From the NCBI RefSeq assembly GCF_001571225.1, contig NZ_BCTJ01000025.1, positions 1-64,000 of the forward strand: 64,000 bases of DNA, read 5' to 3'. The translations under genes and the position numbers were made by a program. Shown here one piece after another: positions 54,705 to 63,272 of the stretch. The stretch comes from Hydrogenophaga palleronii NBRC 102513 (GTDB taxonomy: Bacteria > Pseudomonadota > Gammaproteobacteria > Burkholderiales > Burkholderiaceae_C). Every line of letters begins with the position of its first letter. Position 1 is the first letter of the stretch. The notes under the pieces were generated by a model. That model ran no database searches, was not told the origin of the DNA, and saw nothing but the letters and a program-made list of their open reading frames with translations.

Positions 54705-55495
54705 TGGCACGCGGCATCACCCTCAAGTCGCCCGAAGACATTGCGATGTCCCGGCGCGCCGGCCAGCTGGCCGCCGAGGTGCTCGCCATGATCGAGCCAC
54801 ACGTCGTGCCCGGCGTGAGCACCGCGGAGCTTGACCGGATCTGCCACGAACACATCGTGAACGTGCAGGGCGCGATCCCTGCCAACGTGGGTTACCAGGG
54901 CTATCCCAAGACCATCCTGACCTCGGTCAACCAGGTGGTGTGCCACGGCATTCCCTCGCCCGAGAAGATTCTGAAAAAGGGTGACATCGTCAACATCGAT
55001 GTCGCGGTCATCAAGGACGGCTGGTTCGGCGATACCAGCCGCATGTTTTTCGTCGGACCGCCGAACACCCTCGCGCGGCGCCTGGTGGAGACCACCTACG
55101 AGGCCATGCTCGCCGGCATCCGGCAGGTTCGGCCGGGTGCGACCCTGGGCGACATCGGCCATGCCATCCAGTCGGTCGCGCAGCGCGAACACTTCAGCGT
55201 GGTGCGCGAGTACTGCGGGCATGGCATCGGGCAGATCTACCACGACGAGCCGAACGTGCTGCACTACGGGCGGCGCGGCGAAGGCCTCCGGCTGGAAGCT
55301 GGCATGGTCTTCACCATCGAGCCCATGCTCAACGCCGGCAAGCGCGAGATCCGGCAACTGCCCGACGGCTGGACCGTGGTGACCAAAGACCGGTCTTTGT
55401 CGGCGCAATGGGAACACATGGTGGCCGTCACGCCCGACGGCTATCAGGTGCTGACCACCTGGCCCGGCGGCACCGGCCACTACGCGCCCATCTGA
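54704..55495 (+). CDS. map: Type I methionine aminopeptidase
   Basis: 263-aa metallopeptidase that removes N-terminal Met. Metal-ligand regions: NIDVAVIKDGWFGDTSRMF (two Asp), GHGIGQIYHDEP (His), FTIEPML (Glu) and WEHMVAVT (Glu). CHEHIVNVQGAIPANVGYQGYPKTILTSVNQVVCHGIP is typical. It starts with GTG overlapping the ParD-like stop. The essential housekeeping copy, usually beside rpsB, would be elsewhere, so this may be a second, regulated enzyme. Confidence 0.9.
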   Translation: MARGITLKSPEDIAMSRRAGQLAAEVLAMIEPHVVPGVSTAELDRICHEHIVNVQGAIPANVGYQGYPKTILTSVNQVVCHGIPSPEKILKKGDIVNIDVAVIKDGWFGDTSRMFFVGPPNTLARRLVETTYEAMLAGIRQVRPGATLGDIGHAIQSVAQREHFSVVREYCGHGIGQIYHDEPNVLHYGRRGEGLRLEAGMVFTIEPMLNAGKREIRQLPDGWTVVTKDRSLSAQWEHMVAVTPDGYQVLTTWPGGTGHYAPI

Positions 55496-55730
55496 CACGC
55501 CGCCACCGCCGGGTTGGCCCCACCCGGCTTCGCACACCACCGCCAGCGCAACCCGCACAGTGGCCGCTGTCGCGGCTGCGATCGCGCACGCACCGCCTGA
55601 TCAGGTTCTGGTCAGCAAACCCCTTCTAAGCTGCCTTCACCGTCCTGAGTGCCGTCTGGCGACAGGACCTCGCTGGTGCACGCGTGTGCCGAACCATATC
55701 CCTCCCGGCGCCTCGCGCCTTGTCCATTCC

Positions 55731-56177
55731 ATGAAAACCACTCGAGACCTTCACGACCTGGTCGGCGGCCTGTTGATGACAGCGGCCGGCCTGTTCTTTG
55801 CCCTCTATGGCCGCGCCTACGACTTCGGTGACACCGCCCGCATGGGCCCGGGTTATTTCCCCGTGGCACTGGGCTGGCTGCTCGCGGTGCTGGGCCTGAT
55901 GGTGGCCGTGCCCGCCTGGTGGCGGCGTGGCAACGCCATCAGCGTGCAATGGGGCAACCTGTTCTGGTGCTCGCTGAGCCTGATCGTGTTCGCCCTCGGC
56001 CTGCGCTTCCTGGGTGTGGCGCTGGCGACCTTCGTCGCGGCCCTGCTCTCGCTGGTGCCTTCGTCGATGAATCTGCGCACGCGGCTGACGGTCTGTGTGG
56101 TGGTGTCCATCCTCACGGTGGCGATCTTCCCGTTCGGCCTGCAAATGATTCTGCCGATCTGGCCCTGGAGCATCTGA
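55731..56177 (+). CDS. tctB: Tripartite tricarboxylate transporter small subunit TctB
   Basis: 148-aa membrane protein with four likely helices and the TctB pattern GDTARMGPGYFPVALGWLLAVLGLMV. It forms the membrane part of a citrate/tricarboxylate importer with TctA, 30 bp downstream. The 235 bp upstream hold no gene, and the expected tctC is missing. Confidence 0.9.
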   Translation: MKTTRDLHDLVGGLLMTAAGLFFALYGRAYDFGDTARMGPGYFPVALGWLLAVLGLMVAVPAWWRRGNAISVQWGNLFWCSLSLIVFALGLRFLGVALATFVAALLSLVPSSMNLRTRLTVCVVVSILTVAIFPFGLQMILPIWPWSI

Positions 56178-56207
56178 GCCCCGACACAACAACAAGGAAT
56201 CCACACC

Positions 56208-57737
56208 ATGGAACTGCTCGGAAACCTCATGCTCGGCGCACAAGTTGCGATCGAGCCCATCAACCTCGCCTACTGTTTCTTCGGCGTCTTCCTGGGCACC
56301 GTTGTCGGCGTGTTGCCCGGCATCGGCGCCCTGGCCGCGATCTCGCTGCTGCTGCCGCTGACGTACCACATCCCGCCCACCGCAGCCATCATCATGCTGG
56401 CCGGCGTGTACTACGGTGCGCAGTACGGCGGCTCCACCGCCTCCATCCTGCTGAACCTGCCGGGCACACCGTCATCGGCGGTGACCTGTCTGGACGGTTA
56501 CCCGATGGCCAAGAAGGGCAAGGCCGGTGTGGCCCTGTTCGTGACCACCATCGCCTCGCTGGCCGGTGCGATGTCGGGCCTGATCCTGCTCACGCTGTTT
56601 TCGCCGGTGATCGCTGAAGTCGGCCTGAAGTTCGGCCCGGCCGAGTTCTGCTCGATGATGCTGCTGGGCCTGGTGGCCGCTTCGTCGGTGAGCTCCGGCT
56701 CGGCCATCAAGGGCCTGTGCATGATGGTCTTCGGCCTGCTGCTGGGCATGGTCGGCACCGACGTCAACAGCGGTGTCGCACGCTTCTCGTTCGACGTGCC
56801 CGAGCTGATGGACGGCATCAACCTGGTGGCGCTGGCCATGGGCCTGTTCGGCATTGCCGAAGTGGTGCGCTGCATCAACTCGGCCGACACCAACCAGAAG
56901 CCCGACAAGGTCACGCTGCGCTCCATGGTGCCGACCTCGGACGAGTTCAAGGCCACCATCAAGCCGATGATCCGTGGCTCGGCGCTGGGTTCGGCGCTGG
57001 GTGCACTGCCCGGCGTGGGCCCGTCGATCGCGTCCTTCATGTCCTACGCCATCGAGAAGAAGGTCGCCAAAGACCCGAGCCGCTTCGGCAAGGGCGCCAT
57101 CGAGGGCATCACCGCCCCCGAATCGGCCAACAACGCCGCCGCCCAGACCGCTTTCGTGCCCTCGCTCTCCCTCGGTATCCCGGGTGACGCGGTGATGGCC
57201 GTGATGCTCGGCGCGCTGATCATCCACGGCATCCAGCCGGGCCCGATGCTGATCTCCGAACAACCCGGCCTGTTCTGGGGCCTGGTGGTGAGCTTTGGCA
57301 TCGGCAACATCATGCTGGTGATCCTGAACCTGCCGACCATCGGTCTGTGGGTCGCGCTGCTGCGCATCCCGTTCTCCTGGATGTACCCGGCCATCATCGT
57401 GTTCGTTGCGCTCGGCGTGTACAGCGTGAACAACAACGTCTTTGACATCTACATGGTCACCGGCCTGGGCATCATGGGTTACCTGATGATGGTGCTGAAG
57501 TTCGAACCCGCGCCGCTGCTGCTGGGCTACATCCTCGGACCGATGATGGAAGAGTACCTGCGCCGCGCCATGCTGATCTCGCGCGGCGACGCCACCATCT
57601 TCCTGCAGCGCCCCATCAGCGCCACGCTGCTCGCGTTCACCGCCGTGCTGCTGGCCTGGGCCTTCTGGTCCACCCTGCGCAACAACCTGCGGGCGAAGGA
57701 AGAACTCGACGCCATCAAGCAACAGCAGGCCACTTGA
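56208..57737 (+). CDS. tctA: Tripartite tricarboxylate transporter large subunit TctA
   Basis: 509-aa permease with about twelve helices. Conserved TctA segments: VGVLPGIGALAAISLLLPLTY, YYGAQYGGSTASILLNLPGTPSSAVTCLDGYPMAKKGKAG and GITAPESANNAAAQTAFVPSLSLGIPGDAVMAVMLGAL. It works with TctB and a Bug-type binding protein. The TctDE regulators follow. Confidence 0.95.
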   Translation: MELLGNLMLGAQVAIEPINLAYCFFGVFLGTVVGVLPGIGALAAISLLLPLTYHIPPTAAIIMLAGVYYGAQYGGSTASILLNLPGTPSSAVTCLDGYPMAKKGKAGVALFVTTIASLAGAMSGLILLTLFSPVIAEVGLKFGPAEFCSMMLLGLVAASSVSSGSAIKGLCMMVFGLLLGMVGTDVNSGVARFSFDVPELMDGINLVALAMGLFGIAEVVRCINSADTNQKPDKVTLRSMVPTSDEFKATIKPMIRGSALGSALGALPGVGPSIASFMSYAIEKKVAKDPSRFGKGAIEGITAPESANNAAAQTAFVPSLSLGIPGDAVMAVMLGALIIHGIQPGPMLISEQPGLFWGLVVSFGIGNIMLVILNLPTIGLWVALLRIPFSWMYPAIIVFVALGVYSVNNNVFDIYMVTGLGIMGYLMMVLKFEPAPLLLGYILGPMMEEYLRRAMLISRGDATIFLQRPISATLLAFTAVLLAWAFWSTLRNNLRAKEELDAIKQQQAT

Positions 57738-57772
57738 AACCCACGCCGTCGCCTTCTGCTAGCCTAGAGACC

Positions 57773-58462
57773 ATGCGGATCTTGCTGGTTGAAGACGATG
57801 CGGTGTTGAGAGAGGTCATCACACGCAGCCTGGAACACGAGGGCCACCGTGTGGACCCGGCTGTGAGCGCACAGCAGGCCAGCCACCTGTGGCGCGTGCA
57901 GCCGTTCGACGCCGTGCTGCTCGACCTCAACCTGCCCCAGCACGACCGGCCGGACAGCCCCATGGGCAACGGCCTGAGCGTGCTGCGCGAGGCACGCGCA
58001 CGCGGCGACCGCACCCCCGTGCTGGTGCTCACCGCACGCAACCGCACCGACGAACGCATTGCCGGGCTGGACACTGGCGCCGACGACTACCTGGGCAAGC
58101 CGTTCGACCTCGCCGAAGTGGAAGCCCGCCTGCGCGCCCTGGTGCGGCGCGCCCTCGGCACCGACGACACCGCCCAGCTGGGTGACCTGCGGCTGGATCG
58201 GCGCGCGCGCCGCTTCACGCTGGCAGGCGAGCCGCTGGAATTGCCGGCGCGTGAGTTCGAGGTGCTGTGGGAGCTGATGAGCCCACCCGGCCACGCCGTG
58301 AGCAAACGGCAGCTGTCGGACAAACTCTCCGGCTTCGACGAATCCCTGGGTGACAACGCGCTGGAGGCCTTCATCTCCCGGCTGCGCAAGAAACTCGCGG
58401 GCAGCGGCGCCTCGATCCGCACCCTGCGCGGCATTGGCTACCTGCTGGAGCCCGAGGTTTGA
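57773..58462 (+). CDS. tctD: Response regulator TctD (OmpR family)
   Basis: 229-aa response regulator. The receiver domain starts at MRILLVEDDAVLREV with phospho-acceptor Asp in VLLDLNLPQ and Lys in YLGKPF. A winged-helix DNA-binding domain covers about residues 130-225. The start at ATG 57773 is preferred. Its stop overlaps the TTG start of the kinase gene. It presumably regulates tctBA and related carriers. Confidence 0.92.
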   Translation: MRILLVEDDAVLREVITRSLEHEGHRVDPAVSAQQASHLWRVQPFDAVLLDLNLPQHDRPDSPMGNGLSVLREARARGDRTPVLVLTARNRTDERIAGLDTGADDYLGKPFDLAEVEARLRALVRRALGTDDTAQLGDLRLDRRARRFTLAGEPLELPAREFEVLWELMSPPGHAVSKRQLSDKLSGFDESLGDNALEAFISRLRKKLAGSGASIRTLRGIGYLLEPEV

Positions 58463-59856
58463 ACATCGCCGCGCCGCGCAAGTCGGCGCCCTCGTTGCGC
58501 ATCCGCATGCTGCGCCACGTCATGCTGCCGCTGGCGCTGACCTGGCTTGCCGGCACCGTGGCCACGCTCAGCGTGGTCAGCCATTTCACCGAGCAGGCCT
58601 TTGACCGTGCCCTGCTCGACGACGCTTACTCCATCGCCTCGCATGTCTCGCCCAACCCGGACGGCGGCGTGGCGCTGCAACTGACCCACAGCGAGCTGAC
58701 CGCGGCCCTGTTCGACCAGGCCGAAGCGGTGCACTTCGCGGTGCTGCGCCCCGACGGCTCCTTGCTGGCCGGCGACGCGCTGCCTCCGGTGCCCGAGCCG
58801 AAGCCCGATATGGACTCGCGCTACAGCAACATCGTTTACCAGGGCCTGCCGGTGCGGGCCGTGTCGCTGCGCCACGAGGTGCAGGGCGAGGTCTACCACG
58901 TCGTCATGGCGCACACCACCTACGTGCGTGCTGCGCTGGTGCAGCGCATGCTCCTGTTCGGCGCCCTGCCCCTGCTGCTGTTGCTGGCCCTGCTCGCGTT
59001 CTGGCTCTGGCGCGGCATCGAACGCGACCTGGCGCCGCTGGCGCGGCTGCAGGACACCCTTGCCCACCGCGACGCCAACGACCTCACGCCGGTGGTGATC
59101 TCGCCGTCCACGCGCGAGATCGAGCAGGTGGGCCTGGCGGTGAACGACCTGTTCGACCGCCTCGCGCGCAGCGTGCGCTCGCAACGCGAGTTCGCCGGCA
59201 ACGTGGCGCACGAGCTGCGCACGCCGCTGGCGCGCATCCGCGCCCTGGCCGACTACGGCCAGGCACACCCCGACGCCTCGGTGTCGCAACAGCAGCTGCA
59301 GCAGATCGCCACCAGCGCCGAGCGCGCCGGCCGGCTGGTCAACCAGCTGCTCGACCTGGCCGTGGCCAACGAAGCCGAAGTCGCGCTGCAAAAGGAACGC
59401 CTGGCGCTGGCGCCGCTGGTGGGCCACGTGGTGATGCGCCACCTCGACAAGGCCGACGCGCGCGGCATCGACCTGGGCGCGCGCGGCCTGGACGACGGCG
59501 AAGACATCCACGTCTGGGCCGACACCTCGCTGATCGAAGGCATCCTCGACAACCTGATCGACAACGCGCTGCGCTACGGCGGCCCCACGCTCACGGTGGA
59601 GCTCTCGTCCAACCCGGAGGCGGGAACCTGCGTGCTGGCGGTGGTGGACGACGGTCCGGGCATCGAGGCCTCGGCACGGCGCGAGCTGATGCGGCGCTGG
59701 ACCCAGGGACCCGAAGGCGAAAGCCTGCGCCAGGGGGCGGGCCTGGGCCTGTCCATCGTGTCGCGTTACGCGCAGTTGCTGGGCTCGGAGCTGCAGCTCG
59801 ACAGCGCCGACCACGGGCGCGGCCTGCGCGCCAGCCTGGTGCTGCCGCTGGCCTGA
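58459..59856 (+). CDS. tctE: Sensor histidine kinase TctE
   Basis: 465-aa membrane sensor kinase starting with TTG at 58459, overlapping tctD. Two membrane helices (about 18-40 and 155-178) flank a periplasmic 2CSK-type sensor. HAMP follows, then the phospho-His motif NVAHELRTPLARIRALA, the N box NLIDNALRYGG and the G boxes VDDGPGIEA and GAGLGLSIVSRYAQ. It probably senses tricarboxylates and phosphorylates TctD. Confidence 0.92.
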   Translation: MNIAAPRKSAPSLRIRMLRHVMLPLALTWLAGTVATLSVVSHFTEQAFDRALLDDAYSIASHVSPNPDGGVALQLTHSELTAALFDQAEAVHFAVLRPDGSLLAGDALPPVPEPKPDMDSRYSNIVYQGLPVRAVSLRHEVQGEVYHVVMAHTTYVRAALVQRMLLFGALPLLLLLALLAFWLWRGIERDLAPLARLQDTLAHRDANDLTPVVISPSTREIEQVGLAVNDLFDRLARSVRSQREFAGNVAHELRTPLARIRALADYGQAHPDASVSQQQLQQIATSAERAGRLVNQLLDLAVANEAEVALQKERLALAPLVGHVVMRHLDKADARGIDLGARGLDDGEDIHVWADTSLIEGILDNLIDNALRYGGPTLTVELSSNPEAGTCVLAVVDDGPGIEASARRELMRRWTQGPEGESLRQGAGLGLSIVSRYAQLLGSELQLDSADHGRGLRASLVLPLA

Positions 59857-59978
59857 ACACCGCCAGGGCGCGCCGCCGAGACACATCGGCGACACGGATA
59901 TTCCGCCTCCGTCCTACACACGCGGTCGGCACACACCCCTACAGTGGGGCTCATTTCAACCCAGCCAAGGAGAGCACC

Positions 59979-60260
59979 GTGGTCACCAGAAAACGCGTTG
60001 ACGGAGGTTCCAGCCGAGCGGTGTCCACCGTCCGGCCCGCCAGACCGGTGCCGACCAGCCGCGACAACCTTTCGGGCGGCGACTGGCTCTTGCTGGGTGC
60101 CGGCGTGGCGGCCTGGGCGTTCACGCGTGTGCACCCCTCCGGCGTCGTGCGCACCGCCGGCCTGCTGGCCGGCACCGCGCTGGTGGGCCACGCCGCCAGC
60201 GGCCACCGCGGCCTGCGCAGGCTGCTGGGCTGGACACCACTGGGCGCCCGCATCCGCTGA
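59979..60260 (+). CDS. Small basic membrane protein
   Basis: 93-aa protein starting with GTG at 59979, with AAGGAGA well placed upstream. The N-terminal third is basic and polar. One or two hydrophobic segments follow (WLLLGAGVAAWAFTRV, TAGLLAGTALVGHAA). No family is recognised. It is between tctE and the convergent hydrolase gene. Confidence 0.65.
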   Translation: MVTRKRVDGGSSRAVSTVRPARPVPTSRDNLSGGDWLLLGAGVAAWAFTRVHPSGVVRTAGLLAGTALVGHAASGHRGLRRLLGWTPLGARIR

Positions 60261-60305
60261 CGCCACCGGCTGCGCGCCGCGCCCCTAGCGGGCGCGCGTG
60301 CCGCT

Positions 60306-61172
60306 TCAGTGCCCGGCCAGAAAACGCTGCACCAGCTCGAACTGCTCGGGCACGTTGAGTGCCGGCGCGTGGCCACAACCCGCCATCGTCACCACCAGCG
60401 CGCGCGGCCCGCGGTCGCGCATGGCTTCGGCCGTGTCGGCGAGCAGCAGGTCGGAGTCTGCGCCGCGCAGGCAGAGCACGGGAATGTCGATGCGGTCGTA
60501 GGTGGGCCAGAGGTCGTAGTCCGCCGGGTGGTGGGTGAACTGCTGGGCCATCGCCGGGTCGTAGTGCGGCGTCACGCGGCCGTCGGGCAGGCGGCGCGTG
60601 GAGCTTTCCGTGAGCAGGCGCCACTGCGCGTCGCTCAGGAACCCGTAGGGTTTGTAGACGGTGCGGAAGTACTGCTCCAGCTCGCTCACCGTGTCGAAGG
60701 CAGAGGGGTTGCCGGCGTAGGTGCGGATGCGCTGCACCGCGTCGTCGGCCAGCTTGGGGCCGATGTCGTTGAGCAGCAGGCGCTCGATGCGCCCATGCAG
60801 CGGCCCCGCAGCGCACACCATGCCGATGGCGCCGCCCATGGAGGTGCCCACCCAGTGAAAGCGTTTGAGGGCGAGCTGGTCCACCAGCGCGGTGGCGATA
60901 CGCGCGTAAAAGTCCAGGCAGTACTCGGCTTCGGGGTTCGGGCTCCATTGCGAGAGGCCGCGGCCGATGGTGTCGGGGCAGATCACGCGCCAGCCCAGCG
61001 CGCTGAGGTGCGCGGCCAGCGGGTCCATGTCGCGCCCGGTGCGCGCCAGGCCGTGCCAGGCGATCACCACCTGGCCGGTGGGCTGCTCGGGCTCCCAGTC
61101 CATGAAGTGGATCTCGCGCCCCTCGCAGGACAGGTAACGCGAGCGTGGTGTGACGGCGGTGCGGCTGCTCAT
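60306..61172 (-). CDS. Alpha/beta hydrolase of the liv operon
   Basis: 288-aa alpha/beta hydrolase. The oxyanion region is AWHGLARTGRD, the nucleophile elbow GTSMGG, acid in LRGADSDLL, and catalytic His in GCGHAPAL. Its start overlaps the livM end by 4 bp, so it is cotranscribed with the branched-chain-type ABC importer. It may process the imported compound; the substrate is unknown. Confidence 0.87.
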   Translation of the reverse strand: MSSRTAVTPRSRYLSCEGREIHFMDWEPEQPTGQVVIAWHGLARTGRDMDPLAAHLSALGWRVICPDTIGRGLSQWSPNPEAEYCLDFYARIATALVDQLALKRFHWVGTSMGGAIGMVCAAGPLHGRIERLLLNDIGPKLADDAVQRIRTYAGNPSAFDTVSELEQYFRTVYKPYGFLSDAQWRLLTESSTRRLPDGRVTPHYDPAMAQQFTHHPADYDLWPTYDRIDIPVLCLRGADSDLLLADTAEAMRDRGPRALVVTMAGCGHAPALNVPEQFELVQRFLAGH

Positions 61173-62269
61173 GGCCGCCCCTTGCCCTGCGCCAGCTCGG
61201 CGCGCTCGCGCAGTTTGCCGACGATGCCGGTCGGGAAGTAATAGACCGAGAGCACGAACAGAATCCCCAGCCAGAGCAACCAGCGGTCGGGCGTGAGCAG
61301 CGCGGGCAGCAGCGGCAGCCCCTGGGTGGCGTCGCCCGCCAGGCGCAACAGATCCTGCAGGTAACTCTGCGCCACCACGAACAGCACGCTGCCGATGAAG
61401 GCGCCATACAGCGTGCCCATGCCGCCGATGACGACGATGAGCAGGATGTCGAGCATGATCTCGAACGAGAGCGAGGTGTCGGGCCCGTTGTAGCGCAGCC
61501 AGAGCGCGAGCAGGCAGCCCGCCAGCGTGGCGAAGCCGGCCGACAGCACGTTGGAGAGCGTGCGGTAGACCACGGTGCGGTAGCCCAGCGCTTCGGCGCG
61601 GAAATCGTTCTCTCGAATCGCCTGCAGCACGCGGCCGAACGGCGAGTTCACGATGCGCAGGATGGTGAGGAAGATCGCCGTCACCGCCAGGAAGATCAGG
61701 TAGTAGGTGATCAGCCGGCCGTTCAGGTCAATCTCGCCCAGCGGCGTCTGCAGCGGTTCCTCGGTGAGCGTGAAGCCGGGCGACAGCAGCTCGGGCACGC
61801 GGAAGGTGAGGCCGTCTTCACCACCGGTGAAGTCCGACAGCTGCGAGGCCAGCGTGAGGAAGGCCGAGGCCACCGCCAGCGTGATCATGGCGAAGAAGAT
61901 CGCCTTCACGCGCAGCGAGAACAGGCCGATCAGCAGCGACAGCACCAGCGACACCAGCAAGGCGCAGACCACGCCCAGCAAGATCGCGCCCCACGACGGC
62001 GTCTCGGCGGCGTTGAGCGCAATCGCCACGCCATAGGCGCCGATGCCGAAGAACATGGTGTGCGCAAAACTCACGATGCCGGTGTAGCCCAGCAGCAGGT
62101 CGAAGCTGGCCACCAGCGCCACGAAGATCAGCACCTTGGCCGCCACGTTGAGCGCCTTCACGCCGGGGAACAGGAACGGCGCGAACGCCAGCCCCAGGAA
62201 CAGCACGATGAGCAGCGCGACGAGCCAGCGGCTGCGCGGAAGATCGTTGGAGAGGAGTCGGGAAATCAT
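61169..62269 (-). CDS. livM: Branched-chain amino-acid-type ABC permease LivM
   Basis: 366-aa permease with about nine or ten helices. The LivM signature GYTGIVSFAHTMFFGIGAYGVAIAL and the C-terminal RENDFRAEALGYRTVVYRTLSNVLSAGFATLAG are clear. It lies 13 bp after livH. Liv-type systems in Burkholderiales often carry aromatic acids, urea or amides rather than leucine, so the substrate is open. Confidence 0.92.
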   Translation of the reverse strand: MISRLLSNDLPRSRWLVALLIVLFLGLAFAPFLFPGVKALNVAAKVLIFVALVASFDLLLGYTGIVSFAHTMFFGIGAYGVAIALNAAETPSWGAILLGVVCALLVSLVLSLLIGLFSLRVKAIFFAMITLAVASAFLTLASQLSDFTGGEDGLTFRVPELLSPGFTLTEEPLQTPLGEIDLNGRLITYYLIFLAVTAIFLTILRIVNSPFGRVLQAIRENDFRAEALGYRTVVYRTLSNVLSAGFATLAGCLLALWLRYNGPDTSLSFEIMLDILLIVVIGGMGTLYGAFIGSVLFVVAQSYLQDLLRLAGDATQGLPLLPALLTPDRWLLWLGILFVLSVYYFPTGIVGKLRERAELAQGKGRP

Positions 62270-62282
62270 GCAGTGCTCCTGT

Positions 62283-63272
62283 TCAACGGTTCGTCACGGG
62301 GTACACGCCCTGCGGCCGCCACAACAAAATGGCAACCATCAACGCGATGTTGGAGAACAGCGCGACCTTGGGCATCAGGAAACCGGTGTAGTTCGCCATC
62401 AGCCCCACCAGCAGCGCGCCGATGAGCGCGCCCAGCGTGGAGCCGAGGCCGCCGATGATGATGACGATGAAGATCAGCACGTTCACCTGTGCGCCCATCT
62501 GCGGCAGCACGGTCTGCTGGTACAGGCCCCACATCACGCCGCCCAGGCCGGCCAGCGCGCTGCCGACCACGAAGACGCCGATGAAGAGTTGCCGGATGCG
62601 GTAGCCGAGCGACTCGACCATCTCGCGGTCCTGCACGCCGGCACGCACCAGCAGGCCGACCTTGGTGCGGTTGAGCGTCCACACCATGGCGGCGAAAACG
62701 GCCGCACCCACCAGCACCGCGAGCAGGCGGTACTTCTCCACCGAGGCGTCACCGAAGATGAAGGAGCCACGCAGGGTTTGAGGCAGCGGCAGCGCGATCT
62801 GCCCCGGGCCCCAGATGACCTTGATCATCTCTTCACCGATGATCATGCCGCCCATGGTGATGAGGATCTGCTTCAGGTGCATGCCGTACACCGGGCGGAT
62901 GATCAGGCGCTCGAACACCCAGCCCAGCGCGCCGGCCACCGCCATGGCCACCAGCATGGCCGGCAGCAGCGCCATCAGGTTGAGCCACAGGCTGTCGGCC
63001 GTGGTGTAGCTGCCCATGCTGGCCAGCACGGTGGTGGCGACGAAGGCACCCAGCGCGATGAACACGCCGTGGCCGAAGTTCAGCACGTCCATCAGGCCGA
63101 ACACCAGCGTGAGGCCCGAGGCAATGATGAAGACGATCATGCCCATGGCCAGGCCCGCCACAGTGAGCGTGAGCCAGGTGGAGCCGTTGCCGATGGCGGG
63201 CAGCGCGATCAGCGCCAGCGCGGGCACCAGCGCCAGCGGCTTCCAGTCGAAGTCGGCGTTGAGGAATTTCAT
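62283..63272 (-). CDS. livH: Branched-chain amino-acid-type ABC permease LivH
   Basis: 329-aa permease. The LivH signature is VFGLMDVLNFGHGVFIALGAFV, with RPVYGMHLKQILITMGGMIIGEEMIK in the middle and LGGLGSTLGALIGALLVGLMANY near the C-terminus (here IIIGGLGSTLGAL). It overlaps livF by 4 bp (ATGA) and precedes livM. Confidence 0.92.
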   Translation of the reverse strand: MKFLNADFDWKPLALVPALALIALPAIGNGSTWLTLTVAGLAMGMIVFIIASGLTLVFGLMDVLNFGHGVFIALGAFVATTVLASMGSYTTADSLWLNLMALLPAMLVAMAVAGALGWVFERLIIRPVYGMHLKQILITMGGMIIGEEMIKVIWGPGQIALPLPQTLRGSFIFGDASVEKYRLLAVLVGAAVFAAMVWTLNRTKVGLLVRAGVQDREMVESLGYRIRQLFIGVFVVGSALAGLGGVMWGLYQQTVLPQMGAQVNVLIFIVIIIGGLGSTLGALIGALLVGLMANYTGFLMPKVALFSNIALMVAILLWRPQGVYPVTNR

